From: an uncultured Burkholderiaceae bacterium
Lineage (GTDB): Bacteria > Pseudomonadota > Gammaproteobacteria > Burkholderiales > Burkholderiaceae_F
Direction of reading: 5' to 3'
Length of the DNA stretch: 64,000 nucleotides
Assembly: GCA_944390675.1 (NCBI GenBank)
Contig: CALXQR010000002.1
Location: forward strand, 1-64,000
Shown piece after piece: positions 1 through 10,935 of the stretch. A program made the translations under genes and the position numbers. Positions within the stretch are counted from its first letter, which is position 1. Each line of letters opens with the position of its first letter. The notes under the pieces are model-generated. The model worked only from the letters and a program-made list of their open reading frames with translations, was not told where the DNA came from and did not search any database.

Positions 1-209
1 TCGTCAATGTCTTTTGCTTTCTCTTCCCTATCCAAAGTGCCACTCAATAACCCTTGGGGCTATATGAGTATCGGGCTAATCAACATATATATCTCCTATA
101 TGCTTGAAAATTTAGAGACATGCTATCAATCTACCCTACCCCATAGCGCCTTTCAATCCTGATAAATCCTTATGATTTTTTGCTAAGAATTTTTTGATAA
201 GGGAAAATC
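1..209. other. Left-edge intergenic stretch, no confident gene
   Basis: AT-rich sequence downstream of the PepSY-like gene. A short weak hairpin (GATAAG/CTTATC, about 197-215) followed by TTTT overlaps the 3' end of that gene. A minus-strand frame beginning with TTG near position 48 runs off the left edge, but there is too little of it to call a gene. Confidence 0.3.
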
Positions 210-632
210 TTATCTTTTGATTTCAATGTTGTGATATTGGCTTCTAAACTTCAAGCCAATATCCCAAGTGATACCTTTCAGCGTTGTGATTTTGTTGGCG
301 CCAAGGATTTCAGCGCGCTGCCACTTTTGACGGACTTCGTCTAAAACGTCCTTGGGGATTGCTCCCGTCGCCACGTCTTCTTTGGAGACAATCAAGTCTC
401 CCTTTTCAGAATACATGGCCTCAATCTCCGCTTCCCCTATGCGAGCTTCAACCTCATAGGCCTTTTCGTCTTTCTCGTAATCCCATTCAAGTATCTGCGC
501 GGAAGGATATTGCTTTTGAAAAGCGGCTTTCACTTCGGCAGGAACCATCGAGGGCGAAATGCTGCCTGCGAAAGCAGCAGAACTAAAAGCAAAACTTGCG
601 AGAGCAGAAACCAATAAACGTTGAACGCGCAT
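210..632 (-). CDS. Secreted PepSY-like domain protein
   Basis: 140 residues starting at an ATG preceded by AAAGGAGA. Residues 1-22 form a clear Sec signal peptide (basic MRVQR start, hydrophobic core, cleavage near AFA-GS), so the mature protein is periplasmic or secreted. The rest resembles the small PepSY-like (DUF2874-type) fold: 'VPAEVKAAFQKQYPSA' followed by 'WDYEKDEKAYEVEA' and an acidic, aromatic beta-meander pattern. Such proteins are thought to act as inhibitors or chaperones of exported enzymes, but no partner is obvious here. It lies 10 bp downstream of the phosphorylase gene and is probably cotranscribed with it. The family is likely; the exact function is unknown. Confidence 0.7.
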   Translation of the reverse strand: MRVQRLLVSALASFAFSSAAFAGSISPSMVPAEVKAAFQKQYPSAQILEWDYEKDEKAYEVEARIGEAEIEAMYSEKGDLIVSKEDVATGAIPKDVLDEVRQKWQRAEILGANKITTLKGITWDIGLKFRSQYHNIEIKR

Positions 633-642
633 ACTGTCTCCT

Positions 643-1376
643 TTAGCGGAAATCGTTTGTTTGAGCGACCTGAGTCAACAACTTAACCAATGTTGAAACC
701 GAATGATTCATGCTGGCTTTAATGGCTTCAAAATCAAGCGCATCGTCGACAAGACCGGCCGCCCAATTGACACTAAAGCAAATGAGGGCGTAGCGCATGC
801 CAAGTTCTCGAGCAAGAGCCGCCTCGGGCATCGCCGTCATGCCGACTAAGTCGCAGCCATCCATAATCATGCGGCGCACTTCTGCCGCGGTTTCCAGTCT
901 CGGACCCTGCGTGCAGGCGTAGGTGCCTTTATTGTGAACATAAAGTTTGATGTCTTGCGCGGCCTGCAGAATTTTTTGACGCAAATTTTCATCAAAGGGT
1001 CTCGTGAAATCAATGTGCGCGCAAGGCATCCCCGCTTCGCCCCAATAGGTGCATTCACGGCCTGCCGTGTAATCCACAATCTGATCGGGCACCGTAAAGT
1101 GACCCGGCGCATTTTCAGCTGACATGCCGCCCACGGACCCCACAGCGATAATGTCTGTGACACCCGCCTCTTTCATCGCCCACATCTGTGCGCGTGAAGG
1201 AATCTGATGCGGCGCGAAGCGATGATCTTTGCCATGGCGATGCAAGACGACAATTTCTTGATCGGCGAAAACACCGAGATCGTATTCCGTTTCGCCAAAG
1301 GGAGTACTCACACGCTGCGTGCGGCAATCAACTAATTCAAAATTCTCAAAACCGCTTCCAAAAACCAGTCCCAGCA

Positions 1377-1377
<1 letters not shown>
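643..1377 (-). CDS. S-methyl-5'-thioinosine/methylthioadenosine phosphorylase family protein
   Basis: 244 residues of the purine nucleoside phosphorylase 2 (MTAP/MTIP) family, which splits methylthio-nucleosides by phosphorolysis during salvage of the polyamine/SAM by-product. Visible family motifs are GSGFE near residue 8, the phosphate-binding RHG..H near 47-51, TQGPRLETAAE near 158, GMTAMPEAALARE near 179 and a NWAAG segment near 204. The start ATG overlaps the ligA stop codon by one base (TAATG), so the two genes are translationally coupled. Whether the base is adenine or hypoxanthine cannot be decided by eye. Proteobacterial enzymes of this length are often MTI phosphorylases. Confidence 0.82.
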
Positions 1378-3512
<2,135 letters not shown>

Positions 3513-3520
3513 GAGATTGG

Positions 3521-4840
3521 TTAGTCACGTGTGAAAAGCACACGGGCGCGCGGACTGCCGGGTTCGATATTGGCCCGGTACATTTCCGCATAGTATTTCT
3601 TTAATTGATGGTTAATCGCCTGGGCCAACTCACTGTTGATCGCCCGGTCGCGAGAATCCTGCAGCTGCAGATTTAAGCGCGCGCACAAATCGTTGGAAAC
3701 GCTAAAGAGCGTGCGAAGCGGATGCGTGTCGGGCTGCGCAAGCGGAGCATCCAAAGCCAACGTAAGGTAACGGCGATCGAATTCATCCAACGTCAAGAAG
3801 ATCGTGGCAGAACCGATTTGCTGAACGCTGCCCAGGAAATAACGCAGCGGATTTAATTGCGTGAAGCCCGCAAGGCGTGCGGCTTCAGCGACAAAGTTCG
3901 GATTCAAGGGTTCTTTGCTTGCCAAAACAAAGTTAAGCTGCACGTCCAAACGCACCACATCGTCGTAGAGCTTCTTGGCGCGGGCGACGATTTCGTGCGA
4001 GGCTTCCGTATCGCAATCCCCGCCCAAGGCGATAGCGACCTGCTGGATCGCCATCACAAAGCGGCTTGCGTCGATTTCATTGATGCAGCCTTGACGGTTA
4101 GCCAAAAGAAGCACCACGGCCAATTCCGTGTAGTTGCCCACCGCGCTCGGCTGATACCAGCGCTTGTTATCCACTCGGCGCAGATAAATACGCATCGGCA
4201 AACTGAGCTTGCGGATATTGGCGACCATCTCCATCATCTTCTTGCCGTCAACGGGACGGACGGATTGAACGGTGCCGACCGTTTCCGTCAAGCCGTCATA
4301 GTGAATGCTCACAAGACCTTCTTTCGGGAAAAGACGCTTAGCGGGTTTCACCGGTTCTTCAACTGGTTTTTCTTCTTTCTTTTCTTCTTGAGGAGCAGGC
4401 TTTTCTTCGGCGAACTTCAAGGGCTCTTGCTTAGTAAGCGGAGCGGTTTCAGGCTTGGCAGGAGCGGGAGCAGGGGCCGGCGTCTGCACCTCTTCGGCCT
4501 TCACAGGTTCGGGCTCAGGAATAGGATTTGCTTCAACTTTAACCGGTTCTTTCTTTTCTTCTGCAGGCGCTTCACTGACAGAGGTCACCTCAAAAGGCAG
4601 CTCTTTACTTTGCGGCTCTTCACCGTCTTGGGGCACCAAAACGACCACTTCGGCGGTATCGGCGCTTTTCTGGGCAGGTTGCTCGGCGGGCAATGACTTA
4701 TACATTCCCTTCAGAGGCTTCACTCGCGTGATGCTGAGCTGACTTTCATTGTTCTTTTTGGCTTCCATTCGGGACCACAAAAACAAGCCCACCAAAATAA
4801 CGGCTGCGCCAATCACTAGAAAAAGAACCGTCTCATTCAT
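3521..4840 (-). CDS. zipA: Cell division protein ZipA-like
   Basis: 439 residues. Residues about 5-23 form one transmembrane helix with a short periplasmic N-terminus. Residues about 60-170 are a low-complexity linker rich in Pro, Glu, Lys and Ala (repeats such as APAPAPAKPE). The C-terminal 250 residues are a globular domain consistent with the ZipA FtsZ-binding fold. This single TM / P-E-rich linker / globular layout is the ZipA signature, and the position between smc and ligA is its usual one in betaproteobacteria. The expected role is tethering FtsZ to the inner membrane at the septum. The C-terminal domain is divergent, so the name rests partly on architecture and synteny. Confidence 0.8.
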   Translation of the reverse strand: MNETVLFLVIGAAVILVGLFLWSRMEAKKNNESQLSITRVKPLKGMYKSLPAEQPAQKSADTAEVVVLVPQDGEEPQSKELPFEVTSVSEAPAEEKKEPVKVEANPIPEPEPVKAEEVQTPAPAPAPAKPETAPLTKQEPLKFAEEKPAPQEEKKEEKPVEEPVKPAKRLFPKEGLVSIHYDGLTETVGTVQSVRPVDGKKMMEMVANIRKLSLPMRIYLRRVDNKRWYQPSAVGNYTELAVVLLLANRQGCINEIDASRFVMAIQQVAIALGGDCDTEASHEIVARAKKLYDDVVRLDVQLNFVLASKEPLNPNFVAEAARLAGFTQLNPLRYFLGSVQQIGSATIFLTLDEFDRRYLTLALDAPLAQPDTHPLRTLFSVSNDLCARLNLQLQDSRDRAINSELAQAINHQLKKYYAEMYRANIEPGSPRARVLFTRD

Positions 4841-4983
4841 GAAAAAACCTCAATAACGCGCCCACGCGCGCGAACAGCCATCGCGGAATTCCTTTTTGTT
4901 ATAAAAAGACCGCAAACTGAATTGAACACAATTTGCTATTTTAGAACAAGAATGGCTGTGTTTCTAACAAATTCGCTGATTTT

Positions 4984-5619
4984 TTAATCGATCGGACGAT
5001 GTTTCGGAAAAAGTCGACCCCAGACTTTCAAAAAGAGCTTCGCAATGGGGCCTGAACACACTGCTGTTATAAGCGTGCCTTCCCGGATACCAATCACGGT
5101 GCCGAAGGCGACGAGCGAAATCGCCACGGCGCATGCCAGCAAAAAGATATCCACACTCATACGGAGCGTCCCAAAGGAGCCTCCGAAGCGATTCATCAAC
5201 GCCAATACGAACCCTTCAGGCGGCAAAATCGCCAAACGCGCAAACACCATGGAAGCAATGCCAAGACCGGTGAGAACGCTCCCTGCGAAAGCCATCAGCA
5301 CCTGTTGAATATAGTTTTGAGGCACCACATGACCGCTCACCCAAAGCGCCACATCGAAGACAAACCCAAAAACACAGCAAATCGGCAGCTGCCGCAACGC
5401 TTTTTGAAATATTGATCGAGGATCAACGATGATTTGAAGAACAAAGAAAAAGATGTTGGTAAGACAAACGAAAAAGCCCATTGAAAGATCGGTGATGTGA
5501 TTGAGCACAAAGGCCACCGCGCTCACCGTTCCGGTACCGAGTCCTGCGTTTGTAACCGTGGCAATTCCCAAAGACAAAATGCAAAGACCAAAAAAGAAAA
5601 TCAAAAATCTCAGAATCAT
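4984..5619 (-). CDS. YczE/YitT-family integral membrane protein
   Basis: 211 residues with about five or six hydrophobic segments. It begins with a TM helix (MILRFLIFFFGLCILSLGIA) followed by 'TNAGLGTGTVSAVAFVLN', the loop typical of YczE/YyaS/YitT membrane proteins. The function of the family is not established. It sits between smc and zipA, two genes that are usually adjacent, so it appears to be an insertion into that cluster. It is on the same strand, 143 bp upstream of zipA. Confidence 0.7.
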   Translation of the reverse strand: MILRFLIFFFGLCILSLGIATVTNAGLGTGTVSAVAFVLNHITDLSMGFFVCLTNIFFFVLQIIVDPRSIFQKALRQLPICCVFGFVFDVALWVSGHVVPQNYIQQVLMAFAGSVLTGLGIASMVFARLAILPPEGFVLALMNRFGGSFGTLRMSVDIFLLACAVAISLVAFGTVIGIREGTLITAVCSGPIAKLFLKVWGRLFPKHRPID

Positions 5620-5732
5620 TCGCTTTTCCCAAAAACAAAATAGCCATACCTGACGGATTCGGAAATCCGACAGTTAACACAAAAAATCGGTAGATACGCG
5701 TCCGAGTATCCGGGATCGTCGTTCGTGCCTCG

Positions 5733-8700
5733 CTAGCTGCGAGGCTTTTGCGCGTACTGACTCGCCTCAGCGATGTCCACGCTCACCACACGCGACACAC
5801 CGGGCTCTTTCATCGTCACGCCGATCAATTGATTGGTGTGCTCCATCGTGACCCGGTGGTGGGTGATCATCATAAATTGAGTGTTTTCGCTCATCGCGCC
5901 GACAAGCCTTGAGAGACGCTCTTGGTTGGCTTCATCAAGCGGAGCGTCGATTTCGTCCAACAGACAGAAAGGCGCAGGGTTTAACGTAAAGAACGCGAAA
6001 ACAAGGGCGGTTGCCGTAAGCGTCAATTCGCCGCCCGAGAGCTGACGAATCGAGTGATTGTGCTTGCCCGGGGGATTGGCGTACATTTCAATGCCCGCTT
6101 CAAGCGCATCGTCGCTTGTCATTTCAAGCCGCGCGTGGCCGCCATTGAAAAGCTGCGTGAACTTTTGATTAAACGCTTCGTTCACACGGTTAAACGTATC
6201 GGTCAAAAGTGCGCGTGTTTCGTGGTCAATCTTTTTGATGGCCGCTTCAATCGTTTCAATAGCCTGCTGAAGGTCTGCCACTTCCGCGTCAATGCGCTCA
6301 ACTTCAGCCTGCTGGGTGTGAAGCTGCTCAAGAGCCGCATGGTTCACCGCGCCCAGCTGCGCCATTGATTGGGCGAGGCGCTCAACCTCTTGGCGCAGAC
6401 TATTGAGTTTCGGGCGTTCCGTTTCATAACGCTCACGAAGCGCCGCTTCATCATAGTCAAGTTCTTCCAAGCGGCTCTTCACTGTTCCGTATTCGACTTC
6501 ATGCTGACCGCGCTTGGCGATCAAATCAGCCATGCGGTTTTGCTCACGGCGCTTGAGTTCTTCCATGTTTTCAAGCGACTTTTCACTTTCGGTAAGTTTC
6601 GCTTCAATGGCTTCAAGCGCGCGTTTTGCTTCTTCAACGGCGCCCGCAGCGCTCTCGCGCTTCGTTAAAAGCTCCTGCAGACCTTCTTTTTCGCTGTCTT
6701 CATCAAGCTCTTCAAGCGAGGCGCTCACCGTTTCAATCTTTTGCCTGAGTTCTTCCTCTTCATTTTGAGCAAGAAGCTGCGCGCGCTGCGCTTCGGCGAT
6801 TCGTTCGGCGAGGTTTTTCAAAGCCAATTGAACTTCACGCTGCGTGTAGGCAAAGACATTGAATTCCTGCTCGGCACGGCGAGCCGCTTCACGCGCCGCC
6901 TCCCAAGCCAAGCGCGCATCTTCAGACTTTTGCTGGCGAAGGGCAAGCTCTTCATCCAATGCGCTGAAACGCTCATCGGCTTCTTCAATCGCTGCCGCCG
7001 TTTCTTCAAGCTGCGCCTGCGCTTCTTCAATCCAAGCGCCCAACTCCTCGCTTCTGTTTCGGTAAGCTTCAATTGCAGCCGACAGACGCGTCACTTCGAG
7101 CGCGAGTTCCCCTTCTTTGCTGCGAACCGTTTCAAAATGAGTATTCGCGCTTTGAAGCCGCTCGCTCATTTGAGAAACCTGAAGATGGGCGGCTCCCAGC
7201 GTTTGGTGCATTGTTTCCAATTCACGCCGCAGGCTCACGCTTTCTTCTTCAAGCGCGGTAATTTCCGCGCGGCGGGATAATAAGCCTTCTGAGTCGCCCG
7301 CCCAGAAATTCACGCTCACCGCATCAACCATATGACCTTCAGGCGTCACAAAATGGCAGCCCGCGGGAAGTTTGGTGAGATTAGCCATTGCGTCTTTGAG
7401 ATTGGTGGCCGTATAGTAGCGGCAAAGCCAACTGGCAAGCGCCGCGCGCGTCTCATCGTTATGGCGATCAAAGCGAAGCTTTTCAATTAAGGGCGTTAAA
7501 CCCTCCGGCGCATCAACCGAAGCGCCTTGAGAACCTATCGTCGAATAAAACGTTAATTTCGCAGGGGGCGGTGCCATCTCGAAGCCCGCAGCCATTGAAA
7601 GACTCGTGACACCCAAAGCATTGACGCGTTCACGAAGCACGGCTTCAAGCGCACGTGTCCACTCGGGCTCGCAATCCAACTTTTCAAATAGACGAGCAAG
7701 CGTCGATAAACCCTGCCGGTTCATCCACTCGGTGAGTTTGTCGCCCGCTAAACTTTGCTCTTCCATTTCTTTGAGCGTCGTGAGTTTGGCAGTCACTGCA
7801 GCCAGGCGCTGCTCTTTTTCATGAATTGTCTTTTGCGTTTCAGAAAGCGTCGTGCGAGCCTCCTCAAGCATCGCTTGAGATTCTTCGCGTTCAATCTTTA
7901 ACGCTTCGCTGTCTTCGCGGACAATGGCTAATTCTTCCTTGATCGCTTCAAAACGCTTCTCATCGGGCGCTTCTGTCTGCGCGGCCTCGCGCTTGAATTT
8001 CTCAAGCCGCACCGTCACTTCTTCCTGCGTTTTACTTAATCTCGCCATTTCAAGGGAGAGCGCACGCGATTCATTTTCAATGCGCTGAGACTCCGCCTGC
8101 AAGGATTCAAAAGCCAGACGCTTTTCTTCGGTAAGCTCTTCTGCCACGGCTTTTTTGGCTTCAAGTTCTGCTTCCTGATCCCCTGCGCTTGCCGCGAGCT
8201 CCTCTTTCTCTTCTCGGTCAACGGCAAGCTGCTTGATTTTTTCACCCTGCGTTTGCACTTCGCGACCGCGGGCTTCGAGCATCGAACGGTAGCTTTCAAG
8301 CTGCGTTTTCATAAGCGCTCGGCGCTCAATAATGGATCGGATATTGCCTTCAACGGCGGAAATCGCTTTATCAACGTCGGCCAACTGCTCGGTTTTAGCG
8401 AGCACAGCAATATTGGCTTCATTGAGTTTGGCACGATCTTCCTGCAGCGACTGACGAAGCGCAAGAAGGTCGGAGTCGCTTTTGCCGACCGAGGACTGCG
8501 ATTGGGCCACCTGAGCATTGATGCGGTCAATCGCGTTCTTGGCCTCAACCATCTGAGTGAACCACCAAAGGGATTCCCGCTCAAGACGTTTGGCATTTAG
8601 CGTGTTGTACTGTTCGGCTACGCGCGCTTCTTCTTCCAAACGGGTGAGCGACTGACGGCGCGTGATCTGTAAATCACTGACGCGCTCAAGATTGGCTCGG

Positions 8701-9260
8701 GTGCTCGCCAATTTGGACTCCGCTTCCTTGCGGCGCTTTTTGTATTTTGAGACGCCTGCCGCTTCTTCAAGATATTCGCGGCGTTTTTCAGGAGAGTCTT
8801 TAGCAAATTCGGTTACCATCCCCTGACTGATGATAGCGTAGGAGTTGGCGCCTAAGCCCGTACCCATAAAGAGGTCTCGCACGTCAGTTGCACGAACCTG
8901 CTGATTGTTAATAAGGTAAGAGCTCGTATTGTCGCGAGTGAGAACGCGCTTAACAGAAATATCAGTGTAGGCGCCCCAGGGACCTTGAAGCGTATGGTCG
9001 CTATTGTCAAAGACAAGCTCCACCATCGCGCGGCCGGCGGGTTTGCGGTTATCAGAACCCGCAAAAATCAGTTCACTCATGCTCTTGCAGCGCAGATCAC
9101 TTGCCTTGCCTTCACCCAGCGCCCAGCGCACGGCTTCAATCACATTGGATTTGCCGCAGCCGTTAGGCCCCACGATCCCGACAATGGACGAGGGCACTTC
9201 GATGGTGGTGAGATCAGCAAAGGACTTAAAGCCGCTGATGCGAATCTGGCGCAAACGCAC
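5733..9260 (-). CDS. smc: Chromosome segregation ATPase SMC
   Basis: 1175 residues, full length. Walker A is GPNGCGKSNV at residues 31-40. Long heptad-rich coiled coils flank a hinge around residues 500-660, and the C-terminal ABC signature LSGGE (near residue 1074) precedes the Walker B LLDEIDAPLDEAN. SMC dimers with ScpAB condense and segregate the chromosome in the cytoplasm. The Glu/Ala/Gln-rich coiled coil explains the long shadow frames on the opposite strand. It is separated from the upstream TRIC gene by a terminator, so it probably has its own promoter in 9261-9303. Confidence 0.97.
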   Translation of the reverse strand: MRLRQIRISGFKSFADLTTIEVPSSIVGIVGPNGCGKSNVIEAVRWALGEGKASDLRCKSMSELIFAGSDNRKPAGRAMVELVFDNSDHTLQGPWGAYTDISVKRVLTRDNTSSYLINNQQVRATDVRDLFMGTGLGANSYAIISQGMVTEFAKDSPEKRREYLEEAAGVSKYKKRRKEAESKLASTRANLERVSDLQITRRQSLTRLEEEARVAEQYNTLNAKRLERESLWWFTQMVEAKNAIDRINAQVAQSQSSVGKSDSDLLALRQSLQEDRAKLNEANIAVLAKTEQLADVDKAISAVEGNIRSIIERRALMKTQLESYRSMLEARGREVQTQGEKIKQLAVDREEKEELAASAGDQEAELEAKKAVAEELTEEKRLAFESLQAESQRIENESRALSLEMARLSKTQEEVTVRLEKFKREAAQTEAPDEKRFEAIKEELAIVREDSEALKIEREESQAMLEEARTTLSETQKTIHEKEQRLAAVTAKLTTLKEMEEQSLAGDKLTEWMNRQGLSTLARLFEKLDCEPEWTRALEAVLRERVNALGVTSLSMAAGFEMAPPPAKLTFYSTIGSQGASVDAPEGLTPLIEKLRFDRHNDETRAALASWLCRYYTATNLKDAMANLTKLPAGCHFVTPEGHMVDAVSVNFWAGDSEGLLSRRAEITALEEESVSLRRELETMHQTLGAAHLQVSQMSERLQSANTHFETVRSKEGELALEVTRLSAAIEAYRNRSEELGAWIEEAQAQLEETAAAIEEADERFSALDEELALRQQKSEDARLAWEAAREAARRAEQEFNVFAYTQREVQLALKNLAERIAEAQRAQLLAQNEEEELRQKIETVSASLEELDEDSEKEGLQELLTKRESAAGAVEEAKRALEAIEAKLTESEKSLENMEELKRREQNRMADLIAKRGQHEVEYGTVKSRLEELDYDEAALRERYETERPKLNSLRQEVERLAQSMAQLGAVNHAALEQLHTQQAEVERIDAEVADLQQAIETIEAAIKKIDHETRALLTDTFNRVNEAFNQKFTQLFNGGHARLEMTSDDALEAGIEMYANPPGKHNHSIRQLSGGELTLTATALVFAFFTLNPAPFCLLDEIDAPLDEANQERLSRLVGAMSENTQFMMITHHRVTMEHTNQLIGVTMKEPGVSRVVSVDIAEASQYAQKPRS

Positions 9261-9303
9261 GAATTAAACCTTCTCAATAAACTAAAAAGACCCTTGATTT
9301 TAA

Positions 9304-9333
9304 AGAAAAAAGAGGCGCCCTGTCCAGGCGCCT
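9304..9333 (-). terminator. Rho-independent terminator of the TRIC-channel gene
   Basis: AGGCGCC (9313-9319) pairs with GGCGCCT (9327-9333). On the minus strand the stem is followed by CTTTTTTCTTT. Confidence 0.75.
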
Positions 9334-9357
9334 GCTTTTGCCGAAAACTTCTGCGCT

Positions 9358-10062
9358 TTAGTTTTGGCGGCGGTCGCGATCGGTCTCAGGAGACGGATCC
9401 TGGTGAATGAATTCGTCGTGGTAGGCAATGCGCCAAGAGCGGTAATAGCACCACATTCTGAAAAAGCAGATAAAGAGCGACCCGATCCAGATGCTTAAGG
9501 TATTGTCAACCCCCAACTCAATTAAAGCGATATAAAGCCAGCAGCCCGCAAAAGCAACCGAACCGTAGGGCTGATGGTCGTAAATGAGCGAAGGCTTCAC
9601 ATTTAAGAACGCGTCACGGCAAAGACCCCCGAAAACGCCGGTAGCCACACCGCAAAGCACGGCGGGCAAATACGGAACGCCGAGGTTGACGCCGTGGCTT
9701 GTACCCACCGCGGAGAAAAAGCCCAAACCGATCGCGTCACTCCAGACAAAGACGTCATAGGAGAGGTGCTTTTTATAAAAGCGGAAAAGCATCGGCGTGA
9801 AAATCGTGATCAAAAGCACGAGCCAAACCAATTCCTGATTAGCGATCCAGTACATCGGGCGGCGGTCAATCAAGAGGTCACGCATAATCCCGCCGCCAAA
9901 GGCTGTGGAGAACGCGAGCACAAAGATGCCGACCGGGTCGCACTTCATACGGATGCCGACAAGAACACCGGCGAACGCGAAAGCAACAATACCGATCACG
10001 TCGGTGAGATAAAGAAGGTCTACCTTGTTATAGAAAGCCTCAAGCGTGGCGGCTATGTCCAT
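9358..10062 (-). CDS. Trimeric intracellular cation (TRIC/UPF0126) channel family protein
   Basis: 234 residues with about six or seven TM helices arranged as two repeats. It has the glycine-rich segments typical of the UPF0126/YadS family: GIVAFAFAGVLVGIRMKCDPVGI near residue 25, AFGGGIMRDLLIDRRP near 56, and the second-repeat counterpart GVFGGLCRDAFLNVKPSL near 140. Bacterial homologues are TRIC-type cation or neutral-solute channels of the inner membrane, and some members have been linked to glycine transport. A terminator follows. Upstream, 300 bp separate it from the phosphoribosyltransferase gene. Confidence 0.85.
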   Translation of the reverse strand: MDIAATLEAFYNKVDLLYLTDVIGIVAFAFAGVLVGIRMKCDPVGIFVLAFSTAFGGGIMRDLLIDRRPMYWIANQELVWLVLLITIFTPMLFRFYKKHLSYDVFVWSDAIGLGFFSAVGTSHGVNLGVPYLPAVLCGVATGVFGGLCRDAFLNVKPSLIYDHQPYGSVAFAGCWLYIALIELGVDNTLSIWIGSLFICFFRMWCYYRSWRIAYHDEFIHQDPSPETDRDRRQN

Positions 10063-10165
10063 GACAATTCACTCAAAAAGTAATGACTGATAAAAATTTT
10101 CGAAATTGTATCAGATGGCCAAAAAATTCCCTTGAAAACAAAAATCTAAGGCCTATCGTGGGACT

Positions 10166-10308
10166 TAATTATTCAATCAACGCATAATCCGCATTTCAAA
10201 CGGTCATAATGGCTTTTCAGAAAAAGAGTCTTCCGATATCATTAGGAAACACTTAAACGATCAGTTTCCTGTACCTGCCTGCTGCCGAATCCCTTCGGCA
10301 GTTTTTTT
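10166..10308 (+). ncRNA. Candidate plus-strand small RNA between two minus-strand genes
   Basis: No plus-strand gene precedes a strong plus-strand terminator at 10282-10308. Upstream is a plausible sigma-70 promoter: TTGAAA (10132-10137), a 16-bp spacer and TATCGT (10154-10159). Between them lies a 7-bp hairpin, AGGAAAC (10244-10250) with GTTTCCT (10264-10270). The only internal frame is a 15-codon ATG frame without a ribosome binding site. This suggests a noncoding RNA of about 140 nt. The 5' end is a guess. Confidence 0.35.
10282..10308 (+). terminator. Rho-independent terminator (plus strand)
   Basis: CTGCCGAA (10282-10289), a 4-nt loop, TTCGGCAG (10294-10301), then seven T. It is a very strong hairpin pointing rightward, although the neighbouring genes are both on the minus strand. 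Confidence 0.8.
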
Positions 10309-10311
10309 GCG

Positions 10312-10352
10312 AAAAAAAACTGCAAAAGCCTTTTTGAGACCTCTGCAGTTTT
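10312..10352 (-). terminator. Terminator of the phosphoribosyltransferase gene
   Basis: On the minus strand AAAACTGCA (10352-10344) pairs with TGCAGTTTT (10324-10316), followed by more T residues (10315-10312). It lies 15 bp after the stop codon. Confidence 0.65.
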
Positions 10353-10366
10353 CGCTGTCTATTTGA

Positions 10367-10897
10367 TCAGTCAACTATCAGCTGATCGGTATCGAAGCGG
10401 TGTTCACGAAGACGTTCGATTCCCATCGCGTCATAGCGTTCAAAGGGCTGGTGAATCCACGGATTATTGGTGAGGAATTCACAATAGTAATCCGGCACAC
10501 ATTCGGAGTGTGATTTCCACCAAAGCACGGCCACACGAATTTCGGTGATGGCGGGGTATTGTTTCTTCAGGTGCGCGATCACTTTATTGATGGTCACGCC
10601 CGAATCAACCATGTCGTCGACCAGAAGCACCTTACCCGCAATTTCTCCGCCCGTCTTTGTGATGAACTGGGCGATATCGAGTTCGCCCTGTTCCGTGCCC
10701 GCGGCTTTGCGGTAAGAACTGGCCGCTAAAATCGCAAGCGGCATATCATGCACGCGGGAAAAAACATCCCCCACCCGCATGCCGCCGCGAGCCAGGCAAA
10801 TAATGGTGTCGAAATCGTAGTGGTCATCGGCCACTTTTAAAACAAGCTCTTCGACAAGATCGTCGTACTCTTCCTGGGTAATATATAAATCAGCCAT
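10367..10897 (-). CDS. Purine phosphoribosyltransferase (hypoxanthine/xanthine-guanine type)
   Basis: 176 residues of the type I phosphoribosyltransferase fold. The PRPP-binding motif is VLLVDDMVDSGVTINK near residues 91-106. An 'IICLARGGMRVGD' segment near residue 32 marks the Gpt/Hpt-like branch. It transfers ribose-5-phosphate from PRPP to a 6-oxopurine in cytoplasmic salvage. It directly follows purA (38-bp gap containing a GGGCGGC/GCCGCCC hairpin), an arrangement conserved in Burkholderiales, so the pair likely balances AMP synthesis and purine salvage. Confidence 0.85.
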   Translation of the reverse strand: MADLYITQEEYDDLVEELVLKVADDHYDFDTIICLARGGMRVGDVFSRVHDMPLAILAASSYRKAAGTEQGELDIAQFITKTGGEIAGKVLLVDDMVDSGVTINKVIAHLKKQYPAITEIRVAVLWWKSHSECVPDYYCEFLTNNPWIHQPFERYDAMGIERLREHRFDTDQLIVD

Positions 10898-10935
10898 AAG
10901 AATAAGGGCGGCCGCAAAGCCGCCCCCTTTTAGGA

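Noticed and set aside
1..48. Possible partial minus-strand gene at the left edge
   Set aside because: Only about 15 codons are visible, with a TTG start and poor ribosome binding site; too little evidence.
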